A stretch of 64,000 bases of DNA from Ricordea florida (lineage: Eukaryota > Cnidaria > Anthozoa > Corallimorpharia > Ricordeidae), in the NCBI GenBank assembly GCA_949710005.1, contig OX453272.1, positions 728,001 to 792,000 on the forward strand. Reading direction: 5' to 3'. Below the pieces are notes generated by a model that was not told where the DNA came from, did not search any database, and saw only the letters and a program-made list of their open reading frames with translations. A program made the position numbers and the translations under genes. Numbering within the stretch: position 1 is the first letter of the stretch; every line of letters begins with the position of its first letter. Of this stretch, positions 55,727 to 64,000 are shown in pieces.

Positions 55727-58700
55727 ATGGAGCAACTACGCGGTTTATTAATGACACAATTGAGACCTCTAGCTAAATGGTATAATATTGAAAAATGGTA
55801 TCGAATAAATAAAGAACCACTTATTGAAACGTTGTGGAATATTCCTGAAGTTAAAGATAATATTACAGAAATCATAAATAATATTCAAGAAATTGTTCAA
55901 TCGCTAATTAATACACCAGTGCGTCCAGCAAACCAACCAAATACACCACTTCCAATTCCTAGAAATAATGTACAAAATGATACACAAACACTAGAATCAG
56001 AAGATGAAGAATGGGAAAAAATTAAGAATAATGCAAAATCTATTAAGGGGCAAAGAAAATATCATCGTGAAAAAAGCCAAGAAAGAAATATGAAACAGCC
56101 AAAACTTGAAACTAAACTTCCAAAAACACAACTAACAAAAAATTTTATGAATGGTGAAAGAAATTATGAAAAGGAGGGTGCAAAACCCACTCCTAGAAAA
56201 AATATTCAAAAAAGAAAACTCGCACCTAATTTTATAAAACCAAAAAAGCCATCAAACAAAACTTTTAATTGGGGAAATTATTCATTTAAGGTGATGGATA
56301 AAGATGAGTTTTCAAAAAAGCTTGCAGAATTAACCAATGAAAATGTATTAAAACTTACTAATAATAAACAACCAAAACCAAAAAGACAGGTAAATATATC
56401 TGATAGTGTGAGAGATGAATTGAATGAAGAAAAAGAAGAAGAATTCATTATAAAAGAACGAGAGACAGCATTGAATAGATATTTGAAAGTATATAGGATA
56501 AATGGAAGGAAAGGGTATGATCCTAAAACTTACCTAAATAAAATAAAAGAAAAAGTTGTGGATTTAATTAATAAGAAAAAGAAACCAATAAAAATAAAAT
56601 TTATATTAACAACTAAGTTAATAAAAGAGTCTCCAGATACAAATCGTATTGAAGAAGAGGTTAGAAAATTCTTTCATTCACTTACAGAAATAATTACTGA
56701 TTCAGATGATATAACCAAATTGTATGATACTATGGCAAATCACATACTAAAGGAATATGAAAAATATTTAAATAATGGTTATAAATGGAAATTTAGCAAT
56801 ATAATATGCCTTGATATTGGAATAACACCATACAAACCGCTTAAGGGAAGTTCATATATTATAACACCATCAAAATTAGAAGCTAAAAAGGCAATTATTA
56901 ATCACCAGAATTTTAATGATAATGAATGTTTAAAGTGGGCAGTAACTGAAGCTGTATTTCCAAGAGATAAAAATCCGCAAAGAGTAAATAATGAATTAAG
57001 AGAAAACTCAAAGAACTTCAACTGGACAGGAATAGAGTTCCCAGTTTCATTAAAAGATATTGATAAGTTTGAAATGCAAAATCCCTACTATATTAATGTC
57101 TTAGGATATGAAAATGATTATGTATTTCCTTTAAGAATAAGTGATAATCAATTAGGAGATAATGTGATCAATTTAATTATGATATCAAATGATGAAAATA
57201 ATCATTACTGTTTGGTAAAGAGTTTAAGTAGACTTTTATCAGCACAAGTTAGTAAACATAAATGTAAAAGACACTTTTGTGTTAGATGTTTTAACTCATT
57301 TCGAGAAATAGATTCATTAGAAAAACATACCGAATACTGCAACAAAAACAAAGCAGTTAGGATTGATATGCCAAAAGATAAAAATGGAAATCCTTTATTT
57401 ATTAAATTCGTTAATTATAAAAATAAAATGCGAGTGCCATTTTTAGTGTATGCCGACTTTGAGTGCTATCCAGAGAAAATTGATATAGATATAAGTTGTC
57501 TAGATAATAGTAAAAGCTTTACTCATAAGTATCAGAAACATAAACCATCTGGATTCTGTTATTATATAAAGTGTTTTGATGAGAATATATTACCACCAAA
57601 CTTTGAAAAACTTGTAAGATATACTGCAAAATCTCCAGATGATGATGTAGCACAGATATTTGTAGAATATTTAGAGAGAGATATTAGAAGAATTTATAAT
57701 GAAATAATAAAACCAAGAAACAAAAAGTTTTATTACTATAAAAAAAGTAATATGTCTGAAATAGATAAAAAAGACTATGAAAATACTAAGAAATGTCATA
57801 TATGTGAGTGTGAATTAGGAGAAGATAAGGTATTAGATCACTGCCACCTTACAGGAAAGTATAGAGGAGCAGCTCATGAAGATTGTAACTTGAATTTCAA
57901 GATTCCAAAGTTCATACCTATAGTATTTCATAATCTATCCGGATATGATTCACATTTATTTATTAAGAATCTTGGGAAAACAGAAGGTGAAATAACCCCC
58001 ATAGCGCAAAATGAGGAAAGGTATATTTCTTTCTCAAAAAAGATTGTAGTTGATGAATATATAGATAAAAGTGGTGAGAAAAAAATAGTTAAGAGAGGAA
58101 TGAGATTTATCGATTCATTCAAATTTATGTTAACCAGCCTTGATGGTCTAGTTGATAATCTTACAAAATGTGGAAAGTGTGACGCGTGTAAACCAGGAGA
58201 TTGTATAAAGAAATACATTGAAGATGGTAAGATAATTAAGTATGAAGGTATTGGTAAATGTGGTCGATGTAAGAATTGTAATTTAGCTGAAAGTAAATGT
58301 CTTTCACCATCAGATAAATACCTAAATGAAGTTAAAAAGTATTTTAAAGGTGATGAATTAAAGCTAGCGTTAAGAAAGGGCGTATATCCATATGATTATA
58401 TTGACAGCTTTGATAAATTAAATGAAACCCAACTTCCACCAAAGGATGCATTTTTATCAAAACTAAATGATGAAGATATAAATGAAGAAAATTACCAACA
58501 CGCTAAAAATGTGTGGAAAACTTTTAATATGAAAACATTTAGGGAGTATCATGATATATATCTCAAGTTAGATGTATTATTGTTGTCGGATGTATTTGAA
58601 AATTTTAGAGATGTTTGTATTAAAAACTATGGATTGGATCCTGCTTGGTACTACACATCGCCTAGTTTATCTTGGGATGCTATGTTAAAGTTAACGAAAG

Positions 58701-60126
58701 TAAAATTGGAGTTACTAACTGACATTAACATGTTACTTATGTTTGAACAAGGTGTAAGAGGAGGTGTATCTCAGATTTCAACTAGATATGCTGAAGCAAA
58801 CAATCCATATATGAAGAAATATGATCCAAACAAACCTAAAAAATATATCATATATATTGATGCAAATAACTTATACGGAGGAGGAATGAGTAAACCACTA
58901 CCTACTCATGGTTTTAAGTGGTTTGAAGAAGAAGATTTTGAAAATTGGAGAGATATACCATGCATAATCGAGGTTGAATTAGATTATCCTGAACATCTTC
59001 ATGATTTACATAATGATTATCCTCTAGCTCCAGAGAGACTTGTTGTTAATAAGGTAGAAAAATTAATCCCAAACCTAAAAAATAAAACAAAGTATGTAGT
59101 TCATCGAGAAACCCTAAAACTTTATGAAAGTCTGGGATTAAAAGTTACAAAAATTCACGGAGGTATTAAATTCAATGAGTCTGCATGGTTAAAACCCTAC
59201 ATTGATTTGAATACTAAACTAAGATCTCAAGCAAAGAATGATTTTGAAAAAGATTTCTTTAAGTTAATGAACAATTCTGTATTTGGTAAAACCATGGAAA
59301 ATATTAGAAAAAGGGTAGACATTCATCTAGTTACAAATAAAGAAGATGCAGAAAAATTAATAATAAATCAAACTTTAATCATTTTACTATATTTAGTGAA
59401 GATCTGGCAGCTATCCATATAAATAAAAAAAGATTAACATTTAATAAACCTGTTTACTTAGGTATGTGTATTCTAGATTTAAGTAAAGCAATAATGTATG
59501 AATTTCATTATAATTATATCAAAAATAAATATGGAGAAAAGGCTAAGCTGTTGTTTACAGATACAGATAGTCTTGTATATGTTATAGAAACAGAAGATTT
59601 TTACAAGGATATAAGTCCAGATGTTAGAAAAATGTTTGACACAAGTAATTATCCTAAAAACCATCCATCAGGTATAGAGACGGGCATGAATAAGAAATTA
59701 ATCGGAATGTTTAAAGATGAAGCTGGTGGAATGATAATTAAGGAGTTTGTGGGATTGAGAGCGAAGTTATACGCTTATCTTACAGAAAATGATGATGAAG
59801 TAAAGAAATGCAAGGGAATGAAGAAAGAAGTTATAAAAAAGAAAATAAAATTTAATAATTATAAGGAATGTCTATTAACAGGGGAAAAACAATATAGAAA
59901 GATGAATGTAATTAGAAGTCATTTACATGATGTTTATACTGAAACAATTAATAAAATTGCTCTATCTGCTAATGATGATAAGAGAATAATTTGTAAAGAT
60001 AAAATAAGTACTTTAGCCTATGGACATTATAGTCTCAAAACAGAATCAGGTGGAAGTTCAGTATCAAATGGTACAACTTGTAATTCTTCTCTTACAAAGC
60101 CTCGTCTTGGACCATCTAGCAAATAA
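55727..60126 (+). pseudogene. polB: Protein-primed-type DNA polymerase B with one frameshift
   Basis: Two adjoining frames (55727-59422 and 59423-60126) make one family B polymerase. Exonuclease motifs: D577/E579 in YADFECY, GYD at about 741 and YLKLD (D949). Polymerase motif A is DANNLYG (D1045); motif B is KLMNNSVFGK (about 1179-1188). Motif C, DTDS, lies in the second frame at 59560-59571, with RAKLYAY (KxY) downstream. Zinc-binding segments: CKRHFCVRCF..C (about residues 525-550) and CHICECE..DHCH..C (about 690-722), the latter like endonuclease VII/HNH folds. A basic N-terminal region of about 550 aa precedes them. A single-base indel near 59352-59365 separates motif B from motif C, so a full product would need correction or the break is an assembly error. 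The start is the first ATG after the repeat block. Confidence 0.88.
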
Positions 60127-60185
60127 TATAAAACCGGTTGATTAGGAGAAATCACACTTCTAGAAATATAATAAACTTTGATACT

Positions 60186-61013
60186 CTAAATAGGATCAGT
60201 AGCCCTCCTTTTTTCACCACCTTCAAGTTCGCCGGGAGATAATAGATATCTAACTTTAGCATAAGATGGTAGTCTAACTTCATCAAGACCAACAACCCTA
60301 TTATATTTTTTAGGATTAATATCTACCTCTTTCATTTTTATAGCTTTATCGGGCTCTTTACCGGTTATTCTTGTTGGTGTATTATTCAAAGTTTTCAAAA
60401 TATCTGGTAATCGTTTCACCCATACTCTTGATCTTTCATCACTAATCATTTCTTGTGCATATTGATGACTAAATAATCTTTCACCTAATATTCTGTTTGC
60501 TCTTTCTACAAATGCTTGAGCTCTATGATTTCCAGCTTCACTTATTTGGATTTTTACATTATGGTAATTCATAAGTTTTGTAACCTCGCCCATAAATTCT
60601 TTTCCTGGATCAACCATTAATGTTTTGGGATATTTTAACTTTCTGGAATATATTTTTTCAAAAGAATTTGAAATTTCTCGGCTTTCTTTTGAGGTTAATG
60701 GTTCAGCATCTTTGTATCTTGAGGCTACATCAACAACAACTAATGCATATTTATATGTTTTTCTTCCAACTCTATCATGCGGTAAAAATAATAAATCCGC
60801 TTGGTGAATCTGATTAGGTTTATCCACGGTCCAGTGCGGTCTAGGGATATATTTTGGTGTTGGTAGATATATTTGCCATATTGCTTGTTTCTGAAGCCAT
60901 TTTTTAGCCTCATCTTCACCTACTTTTGCTTTTTCAGCTAATTTATTAATAGCAGAATATCCTTTCCAATATCCATCAGTTGAATAATATATTTTAGATA
61001 AAGTAGAAATCAT
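60186..61013 (-). CDS. int: RVE-family integrase of the virus-like element
   Basis: 275 aa, intact. The catalytic triad is visible as D73 (QADLLFLP), D135 (MVDPGKEF) and E170 (AFVERANR), a DDx34E spacing close to the retroviral DD35E fold. An N-terminal region of about 60 aa has helix-forming sequence but no clear HHCC zinc finger. The C-terminal VRLPSYAKVRYLLSPGE may be an SH3-like tail. It would join element ends to host DNA, giving short (about 6-bp) target duplications in Polintons. It is convergent with polB (59 bp apart) and divergent from the capsid gene (33 bp between start codons). Confidence 0.88.
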   Translation of the reverse strand: MISTLSKIYYSTDGYWKGYSAINKLAEKAKVGEDEAKKWLQKQAIWQIYLPTPKYIPRPHWTVDKPNQIHQADLLFLPHDRVGRKTYKYALVVVDVASRYKDAEPLTSKESREISNSFEKIYSRKLKYPKTLMVDPGKEFMGEVTKLMNYHNVKIQISEAGNHRAQAFVERANRILGERLFSHQYAQEMISDERSRVWVKRLPDILKTLNNTPTRITGKEPDKAIKMKEVDINPKKYNRVVGLDEVRLPSYAKVRYLLSPGELEGGEKRRATDPI

Positions 61014-61046
61014 TTAAAGATTACCCCGCACTTCCTTAAAATAAAT
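61014..61046. promoter_or_regulatory. Divergent integrase/capsid start region
   Basis: Only 33 bp lie between two start codons on opposite strands, so both promoters must overlap each other or the flanking genes. Confidence 0.45.
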
Positions 61047-62288
61047 ATGACAAACGTATCTGAAAAAATTAACCCAAACAGGATTCCAAGAGAGCCCCTC
61101 GGTTTGAAATCGGAATCAACATTGCATAGAGTTACGCTAAACCCATCATCAGCTAATCCGGGAGAAACACTATATATAAATATTCCTAAACTTTCTGAAA
61201 ATTTAGTGATTGTACCAGGAAGTGTATATCTAGTATTTAACTTGACTGTTGAAGGGCATGAAGATAACACCCTAGTGAATAATGTAGGTAGTAACCTTGT
61301 ATCCAGACTCAAGGTTCTTTTTGGAGGTGAAACACTACAGGATACCCAAAGCTATAATCTATTTCAAACATACCATGACTTATTCTTAACAGAGGAAGAA
61401 CGGGAGGATAGATTAAAACAAGGTATTTCTTCTGAAAACATGAGGAAGCTACTGACAAATGCAGGTGATAAGGTAGACACAGATGTAAAGGAAGTAGCAC
61501 TTGCAGTAGTACACAACACCAAGTACCATATCCCACTAAAACATCCTATTCTCAACGATCATGGAGTTTTCTACCCAAAGGCATTAGATCATCAAATAAT
61601 CTTTGAGATTACACTAGCTCCAGTTAACGATATTGTTGTTTATTCTGACAAGACAAAGACCCCAACTTACAAAATAACAAACCTAGAGTTGGAATATTCT
61701 TGTATATCAAGCGAATACTTAGCTCGTGAGGCACAAGCAGCTTATCAGGTTGGAAAGGGGTTCTTTTATGAGAATGTAACTCTACACAAAACTTTCACCA
61801 TATCCAGACCTACAGACAGCGTTATAAACCAGAATATTAATCTGCCTAGAAGGTCAATTACTGGGATATTATGTTTGTTTACATTACCATATGGTGAAGG
61901 AGCGCGTAACTCTGAATTTTTTTTCGATCCAGGTATAACCTCAATCAATATCGATGTTAATGGCGTACCAAACCGTTTATACTCTAAGGGAATGGTACCT
62001 TCAGACCTATGGGAGTCGATAAAGAAACGTTTCAGCGGTTCCTCCCGATGGTCGATAAAGGAAAAAGATTTTTATAGTAAAAAGTTTGCTCTGTGGATAG
62101 ATTTGAGAACTCACCCAGATAATAGTATTCATGGAGGGGGTCTAGCCTTAAACAATGCACAAGATGGTATAAAAATAGAAATGAAGAGAAAAGTTAGTGG
62201 GTCTGGTATTATGACTTGTTACATGTTTGTGGTAGCTGATGCATTAATGGAAATCATGAATTCAAACTTAAGATCGATAATGTACTAA
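61047..62288 (+). CDS. Probable major capsid protein of the virus-like element
   Basis: 413 aa, intact. Beta-rich sequence throughout, with NPSSANPGETLYINIPKL, FGGETLQD, HPILNDHGVFYP, NLPRRSITGIL, KFALWIDLRTHPDN and a hydrophobic C-terminus (GIMTCYMFVVADALMEI). The order and the ATPase gene directly downstream fit a double jelly-roll capsid protein of Polinton/adintovirus-like elements, though 413 aa is shorter than many such capsids. It lacks the N-terminal phrases I associate with the F54H12.2-type Polinton capsid, so it belongs to another capsid lineage. A minor capsid (penton-like) role is the alternative. The decayed gene at 8709-10560 is a relative. No catalytic motif is seen. Confidence 0.7.
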   Translation: MTNVSEKINPNRIPREPLGLKSESTLHRVTLNPSSANPGETLYINIPKLSENLVIVPGSVYLVFNLTVEGHEDNTLVNNVGSNLVSRLKVLFGGETLQDTQSYNLFQTYHDLFLTEEEREDRLKQGISSENMRKLLTNAGDKVDTDVKEVALAVVHNTKYHIPLKHPILNDHGVFYPKALDHQIIFEITLAPVNDIVVYSDKTKTPTYKITNLELEYSCISSEYLAREAQAAYQVGKGFFYENVTLHKTFTISRPTDSVINQNINLPRRSITGILCLFTLPYGEGARNSEFFFDPGITSINIDVNGVPNRLYSKGMVPSDLWESIKKRFSGSSRWSIKEKDFYSKKFALWIDLRTHPDNSIHGGGLALNNAQDGIKIEMKRKVSGSGIMTCYMFVVADALMEIMNSNLRSIMY

Positions 62289-62298
62289 CTTAAAAATC

Positions 62299-62925
62299 AT
62301 GGAAGAATTAAGAGATAAAATTCCTTTTCATTGCATTATAACGGGTCCAACAAATTGTGGAAAGACAAAGTACATCATTGATCAACTCAGAGGCTCATTC
62401 CGAAAAGTTTTTGAATACATTGTTTTAATATGCCCAACTTATGCTAAAAATAAAACCTATCATAATTTTGCTCGAGGAGATAAACATTTCTATGTATTAT
62501 CACCAGATTCTAGTAACATTGACGAGATTAATGAATTGTTAACTGATTGTCAAACTTTATTCTCCGGAACAAATACACTAATAATTTTAGATGATTGCGC
62601 TGTTTCCAATGATTTGAAGAAAAGATCAAACAAGTTTATTGATTTAGCATTCTCTGGAAGACATCATGGATTATCAATGTGGGTTCTAACTCAGCAATTA
62701 ACATCGATAGCAAAACCATTCCGTGAAAATGTTGCTTGCGTTGTTACTTTCCATAACCCATCGCAAAAAGGTATGAAGATGTTTTTCGAAGATTATGGTG
62801 GTGATTTAGACCCTGAAACTAGTAAAAAGTTTGTTCAACTACTGAAAAAAGAAAAATATTCTAGACTTTGTTTGTGTTTACGTTATCCATTCCAATGTTA
62901 TTTAGAGATACCTGCGGTGATTTAA
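62299..62925 (+). CDS. A32-like genome-packaging ATPase
   Basis: 208 aa, starting 10 bp after the capsid stop. Walker A is ITGPTNCGKTKYI (about residues 15-27), Walker B is NTLIILDDC (about residues 93-101), and a sensor-like LTQQLTS follows. This is the FtsK/HerA-type A32 ATPase fold that drives DNA into preformed capsids in Polintons, virophages and large DNA viruses. Length is close to the compact Polinton forms. The gene order capsid-ATPase supports a virion-forming role. Confidence 0.88.
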   Translation: MEELRDKIPFHCIITGPTNCGKTKYIIDQLRGSFRKVFEYIVLICPTYAKNKTYHNFARGDKHFYVLSPDSSNIDEINELLTDCQTLFSGTNTLIILDDCAVSNDLKKRSNKFIDLAFSGRHHGLSMWVLTQQLTSIAKPFRENVACVVTFHNPSQKGMKMFFEDYGGDLDPETSKKFVQLLKKEKYSRLCLCLRYPFQCYLEIPAVI

Positions 62926-62955
62926 AGACCTGACTGTAGGAAAGAAAATTGTAAA

Positions 62956-63504
62956 ATGACAGAAGTTGAAGATTATATTCGCCTGGAAGGTGGGCCCGGC
63001 TCCACCGATATTGAAGAAGAAAAGACTGAGGTAAAAGATAATTATAATAATGAAGTTGAAATAAAACAAGAATCATTGGCTATTCTCGCAGCTCTTGGAA
63101 CTACAAAGGAATATTTAGGAGTTGATATGAGTCTGGGTGATGTAAAAAAATTATCAGTAAAAGACATTGAAAAATATTATAATCGTTATCAAGCCGTATT
63201 GGTTAAGAAAATTAGTGGCGGATTGGTAGATTCATCTCTTCAATTAGTTTCTCAAGTCATTTCTTACATGGTTCCCGTGGATGATATAGAATCTCTTTGT
63301 AAAGATTTGAAGAATGATGATTTGGTTAATCGTGAACTGACTAACATTGTAGGTCTATTAGCATTAAAAGCAGGAAGGTTGACGGCACTTGCTAGCGGGC
63401 TATTCCAGGTTGCTAAGCACATTAAAATAGGCAAAATACAAGAAGTTTCAAGGACAATTACATATGATACTAACAAAACTGAGCATACTACCGAGAACAG
63501 CTGA
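62956..63504 (+). CDS. Unknown protein 1 of the virus-like element
   Basis: 182 aa, ATG at 62956, 30 bp after the ATPase stop. The N-terminus is acidic (MTEVEDYIRLEGGPGSTDIE). Two more hydrophobic helical stretches follow (LAILAALGT, about 38-46; IVGLLALKAGRLTALASGL, about 130-148). I recognise no family. Position among packaging and capsid genes suggests a virion or assembly protein; this is inference only. Confidence 0.7.
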   Translation: MTEVEDYIRLEGGPGSTDIEEEKTEVKDNYNNEVEIKQESLAILAALGTTKEYLGVDMSLGDVKKLSVKDIEKYYNRYQAVLVKKISGGLVDSSLQLVSQVISYMVPVDDIESLCKDLKNDDLVNRELTNIVGLLALKAGRLTALASGLFQVAKHIKIGKIQEVSRTITYDTNKTEHTTENS

Positions 63505-63539
63505 TTTAAAGATTATTTGCTTTGTTAAATAAAATAACG

Positions 63540-63956
63540 ATGTCTGACCAAAATGAACGAAGTGAAGGAGGAACAGAAGTTGTTGAGCAAATTACAATGG
63601 ATCCAGCACCTGAAAAGAAAGATCCTAAAAATAAACGTAATGAAATGAGAGAGAAAGATCCTAAAAAGGTTGCGGCCGGTAAGAAACTAGCAGAACGCAA
63701 TAAAAAAGCTAGAGAAGCATTAGCTAGGGAAATGAAACGTGAAAAAGAACAGGAAGAAAATTCAAACCAAGAGAGTGAATCTAAAGCATGGATTCCGGAG
63801 CTATCTTTTACAACTGTATTATCTATTGTAGGAATAGGGTTTACAGCATTTGATATGTTTATGAGATATTATAATAAAACCCCGAAGGAACCTGAAAATA
63901 TTACAATACAAACCCCGCAACCAGCACCACAAACTCTTAAAATAGGAATGTTATAA
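63540..63956 (+). CDS. Unknown basic membrane-anchored protein
   Basis: 138 aa from ATG 63540; an upstream in-frame TTG at 63522 is less likely. The first 90 residues are highly charged (KKDPKNKRNEMREKDPKKV, then KREKEQEEN). One hydrophobic segment follows, VLSIVGIGFTAFDMFMRYY (about 106-124), then a short Pro/Gln tail. It resembles small basic membrane-active virion proteins in layout, but I recognise no family. Confidence 0.65.
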   Translation: MSDQNERSEGGTEVVEQITMDPAPEKKDPKNKRNEMREKDPKKVAAGKKLAERNKKAREALAREMKREKEQEENSNQESESKAWIPELSFTTVLSIVGIGFTAFDMFMRYYNKTPKEPENITIQTPQPAPQTLKIGML

Positions 63957-64000
63957 TTAGAAAATTATTTTTTTTACTACAAAAACTTAAAAGGATCTAA

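Larger units (their letters stand above)
54830..64000. mobile_element. Endogenous Polinton/adintovirus-like element (partial)
   Basis: It starts AGTAGTATATGGGGGATTTT with AT-rich tandem repeats to about 55547, then tightly packed genes: DNA polymerase B (+), RVE integrase (-), capsid (+), packaging ATPase (+) and two small ORFs (+). Gene gaps are 10-60 bp, there are no introns and the coding strand is A-rich, unlike the surrounding host DNA. B-type polymerase, retroviral-type integrase, capsid and A32-like ATPase together define the Polinton/adintovirus group. No protease or second capsid gene is seen; the element runs off the window. The polymerase frameshift suggests it is no longer intact. 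Confidence 0.85.

Noticed and set aside
1..64000. CRISPR arrays, bacterial operons, rRNA
   Set aside because: Split genes with GT-AG introns and transposons of animal type show this is eukaryotic nuclear DNA. No regularly spaced repeat with unique spacers and no rRNA motif was seen.

Overview
The window looks like nuclear DNA of an invertebrate animal, most likely a cnidarian such as a coral or anemone. Genes are split into short exons with GT-AG introns. The DNA between them is packed with foldback elements, MITEs, Tigger and Penelope-like remnants, and an endogenous Polinton/adintovirus-like element. The species cannot be named from the sequence alone.

Four host genes can be reconstructed. 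(1) On the + strand from 5211 to 17140, eleven exons encode a secreted protein of about 1,004 aa: signal peptide, long acidic region with Ser-Gly and dibasic sites, WSC domain, Pro/Gln-rich linker, SEA-like domain and basic tail. (2) On the - strand from 39674 down to 19445, fourteen exons encode a WD-repeat protein that I recognise as WRAP73 (WDR8), 441 aa. (3) On the + strand, SPCS1 (signal peptidase complex subunit 1) has exon 1 at 39974-40015 and exons 2-4 at 47697-48841. Its first intron is 7.7 kb and almost wholly transposon. It is divergent from WRAP73, with 299 bp between the two start codons. (4) On the - strand, 49754-49997 is the last exon of an ER/Golgi EF-hand protein, best matched to SDF4/Cab45, ending in HDEF.

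The right-hand 9 kb (54830 to the window end) is a virus-like element. It has a terminus starting AGTAG, about 700 bp of AT-rich tandem repeats, a protein-primed-type DNA polymerase B broken by one frameshift, an RVE integrase on the - strand, a probable major capsid protein, an A32-like packaging ATPase and two small unknown proteins. Its far end lies outside the window. A second, smaller element (8189-10961) sits inside an intron of the WSC/SEA gene. It has long inverted ends with a related terminal sequence and carries only a decayed copy of the same capsid gene family, itself interrupted by two smaller insertions. This pair is the most interesting content of the window.

The remaining DNA holds nested mobile elements, many with visible inverted ends and some with visible target-site duplications: three Penelope-like palindromic insertions with 12-15 bp duplications, a Tigger/pogo element with minisatellite arrays, THAP- and SWIM-containing remnants, several MITE families, tRNA-like foldbacks and satellites shared between distant sites.
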